Positions 62,972 to 64,000 of a DNA stretch of 64,000 nt are shown here, piece by piece (position 1 is the stretch's first letter; each line of letters begins with the position of its first letter). Below the pieces are notes generated by a model, which saw nothing but the letters and a program-made list of their open reading frames with translations, ran no database searches and was not told the DNA's origin. Source of the DNA: Fischerella sp. PCC 9605 (GTDB lineage: Bacteria > Cyanobacteriota > Cyanobacteriia > Cyanobacteriales > Nostocaceae); contig NZ_KI912151.1 in the NCBI RefSeq assembly GCF_000517105.1, positions 124,001 to 188,000 on the forward strand, given 5' to 3'. Position numbers and translations under genes: made by a program.

Positions 62972-63754
62972 TTGATTAACAATACCTTGTCTTCCCACAC
63001 TGCTTCTACCTCCGTCAAGACTGACACCCAAACCCTGGAAAAACAGATAATTCCCCTGGCTCCCCCTCTCCCAGACGCGCCATGGCGCGTCTCTACATCT
63101 CTCCTCCTCTTATCTTCCTACCGCCAAACTTGGCTAGTATTTGCCGCAGCCATATTTCTGGTGTCTGTGCCAGTATTTATCGAAGCGCCCTTAGTGCGAT
63201 CGCTGCCCTGGTTGAGTGTAGCCCTGACAGGTGTATGGGTGTGGCTGAGTCTCTTATTAATGTCACGTTCTGTAACATATGTTTGGGGAGATTTGCTATT
63301 CGGGTTTAGCTGGAGTTGGTTAGCAGGTTCGATTTACTGGGGTTGGTTGCGTTGGGAACCGTTATGGCATTTGCCAGTAGAATCTATCGGCTTGCCATTT
63401 GCTATATGGTGTCTGCGTCGCAATTGGGGCAAAGTCGGTAATTGGTTTTATTTGGGTTCTTTACTCGGTACAGTCTTAACCGACGTGTATTTCTACTTGG
63501 TAGATTTGATGCCCCACTGGCGACAAATTATGCGGGTAGAACCAGAGTTGGTGTCACCAATTTTACGAAATGCCGTAGCACAAATACAAACTCCTTGGGG
63601 GACAGCCTGGGCATTAATTCTTGCCTTAGTTCTTATGGCAGTGGGACTTTTGCCTTTGGGTACAAGACGACGGTACTGGTATGCCTTTAGTGGAGCAGTG
63701 TTGAGTACGATTTTGGTAGATAGTTTATTTTTGTTAGCTGCGCTTTTGGCGTAA
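62972..63754 (+). CDS. DUF3120 membrane protein
   Basis: 260 residues with five to six transmembrane helices, from about residue 50. There is no ATG near the N-terminus; the TTG at 62972 is the best start visible, without a clear ribosome-binding site, so the first 20-40 residues are uncertain. Internal stretches WGDLLFGFSWSWLAGSIYWG, RRNWGKVGNWFYLGSLLGT and DVYFYLVDLMPHW fit the cyanobacterial DUF3120 family. Role unknown. It converges with the gene at the right edge. Confidence 0.82.
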   Translation: MINNTLSSHTASTSVKTDTQTLEKQIIPLAPPLPDAPWRVSTSLLLLSSYRQTWLVFAAAIFLVSVPVFIEAPLVRSLPWLSVALTGVWVWLSLLLMSRSVTYVWGDLLFGFSWSWLAGSIYWGWLRWEPLWHLPVESIGLPFAIWCLRRNWGKVGNWFYLGSLLGTVLTDVYFYLVDLMPHWRQIMRVEPELVSPILRNAVAQIQTPWGTAWALILALVLMAVGLLPLGTRRRYWYAFSGAVLSTILVDSLFLLAALLA

Positions 63755-63762
63755 AAATATTT

Positions 63763-64000
63763 TCACACAGATAACATCTCAACTAAATCTTGCTTTTTCT
63801 TCTTGTTATATCCAGAAATCCCCCGTTTTTTCGCCATGTCTTTTAGCTGTGCAACTGTCAAAGTGTTCAATATTTTGATGTCTGCGATCGCTTCTGGCAT
63901 TTGTTCAGGACTCAGATAAAAAACTTCTTTGAGCGCATTTAGCTTCTTTCCTTTGGTTATGCCACATTTCAGTGTTGCGATCGGTTCCAAGTTTTTCCAG
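63763..64000 (-). CDS. C-terminal end of a Rho_N/SAP-like domain protein (runs off right edge)
   Basis: The reading frame is open to the window edge and ends at 63763. The last 35 residues, LTVAQLKDMAKKRGISGYNK, then KKKQDLVEMLSV, are a Rho termination factor N-terminal/SAP-type helix-hairpin motif that binds nucleic acid or acts as a protein tag in many bacterial proteins. The preceding part (LKCGITKGKKLNALKEVFYL) is uncharacteristic. The parent protein cannot be identified from this fragment. Confidence 0.65.
   Translation of the reverse strand, partial: WKNLEPIATLKCGITKGKKLNALKEVFYLSPEQMPEAIADIKILNTLTVAQLKDMAKKRGISGYNKKKKQDLVEMLSV

Noticed and set aside
62657-63031. 124-codon minus-strand frame upstream of the DUF3120 gene
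   Set aside because: It reads through the dispersed repeat and simple CCCAATCCC repeats and shows no protein features.

Overview
The window looks like chromosomal DNA of a filamentous, probably heterocyst-forming cyanobacterium of the Nostocales. This is inferred from many copies of the HIP1 octamer GCGATCGC, cyanobacteria-restricted families (TIGR03279 radical SAM/PDZ protein, DUF3120), kinase-FGE and peptidase-TPR fusions, heptameric TCATTNG-type repeats, GC-rich small dispersed repeats and a lone tnpB element. No rRNA, tRNA or CRISPR array was seen. Species cannot be named from the sequence alone.

Layout. 0-2 kb: two membrane proteins (one cut by the left edge) and a small acidic protein. 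2.2-7.1 kb: a copper block (cupredoxin-like protein, a 26-residue hydrophobic peptide, CopA-type P-ATPase) and a divergent DHA2 drug exporter. 7.4-10.7 kb: a Ser/Thr/Pro-rich lipoprotein with a duplicated helix-turn-helix-like domain, then 1.4 kb without genes that holds an IS-like remnant and an orphan terminator. 10.7-15.3 kb: glycogen phosphorylase, a tiny cyclic-nucleotide-binding-fold protein and pyruvate kinase. 15.6-28.6 kb: a hopanoid region with a squalene/phytoene-synthase-family enzyme, squalene-hopene cyclase, HpnB, the C-2 methylase HpnP, HpnI, a cyclic-peptide-type ABC exporter, an extra GT2 and a kinase-FGE protein. 28.9-32 kb: a frameshifted methyltransferase divergent from a TetR regulator, with two matching operator-like palindromes, then an NmrA-type protein. 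32.2-42.9 kb: a sigma-like factor paired with an unusual LuxR response regulator, holB, a second small CNB protein, a secreted/membrane protein pair, a protease-TPR lipoprotein, tmk and a SWIM protein.

43.1-50.3 kb is a one-directional purine salvage and breakdown operon: two BMP-type permeases, a PuuE-type allantoinase, ureidoglycolate lyase, and the FAD and fused FeS/Mo subunits of xanthine dehydrogenase. Its 5' end abuts a TnpB transposon (50.3-51.65 kb). Next come a 600-bp mosaic of GC-rich nested repeats and a broken SDR gene. 52.7-56.6 kb holds two hybrid histidine kinases, one carrying a repeat-derived in-frame insertion in its ATPase domain. The right end has a GHL10-type glycosidase-like protein, the TIGR03279 protein, uppP followed by a remnant of a second uppP 3' end, a DUF3120 protein, and the end of a Rho_N-like protein.

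The region is unusually rich in repeat-driven remodelling. Miniature elements with terminal inverted repeats occur at 9.3, 15.3/43.0 and 56.85 kb. A palindromic dispersed family occurs at 5.46, 21.03, 28.7 and 62.65 kb. Heptamer arrays supply a permease start codon and part of a kinase domain. The best candidates for new biology are the hopanoid region with its exporter, a substituted active-site Asp and extra glycosyltransferases; the sigma/response-regulator pair; the two stand-alone CNB proteins; and the 26-residue copper-operon peptide.
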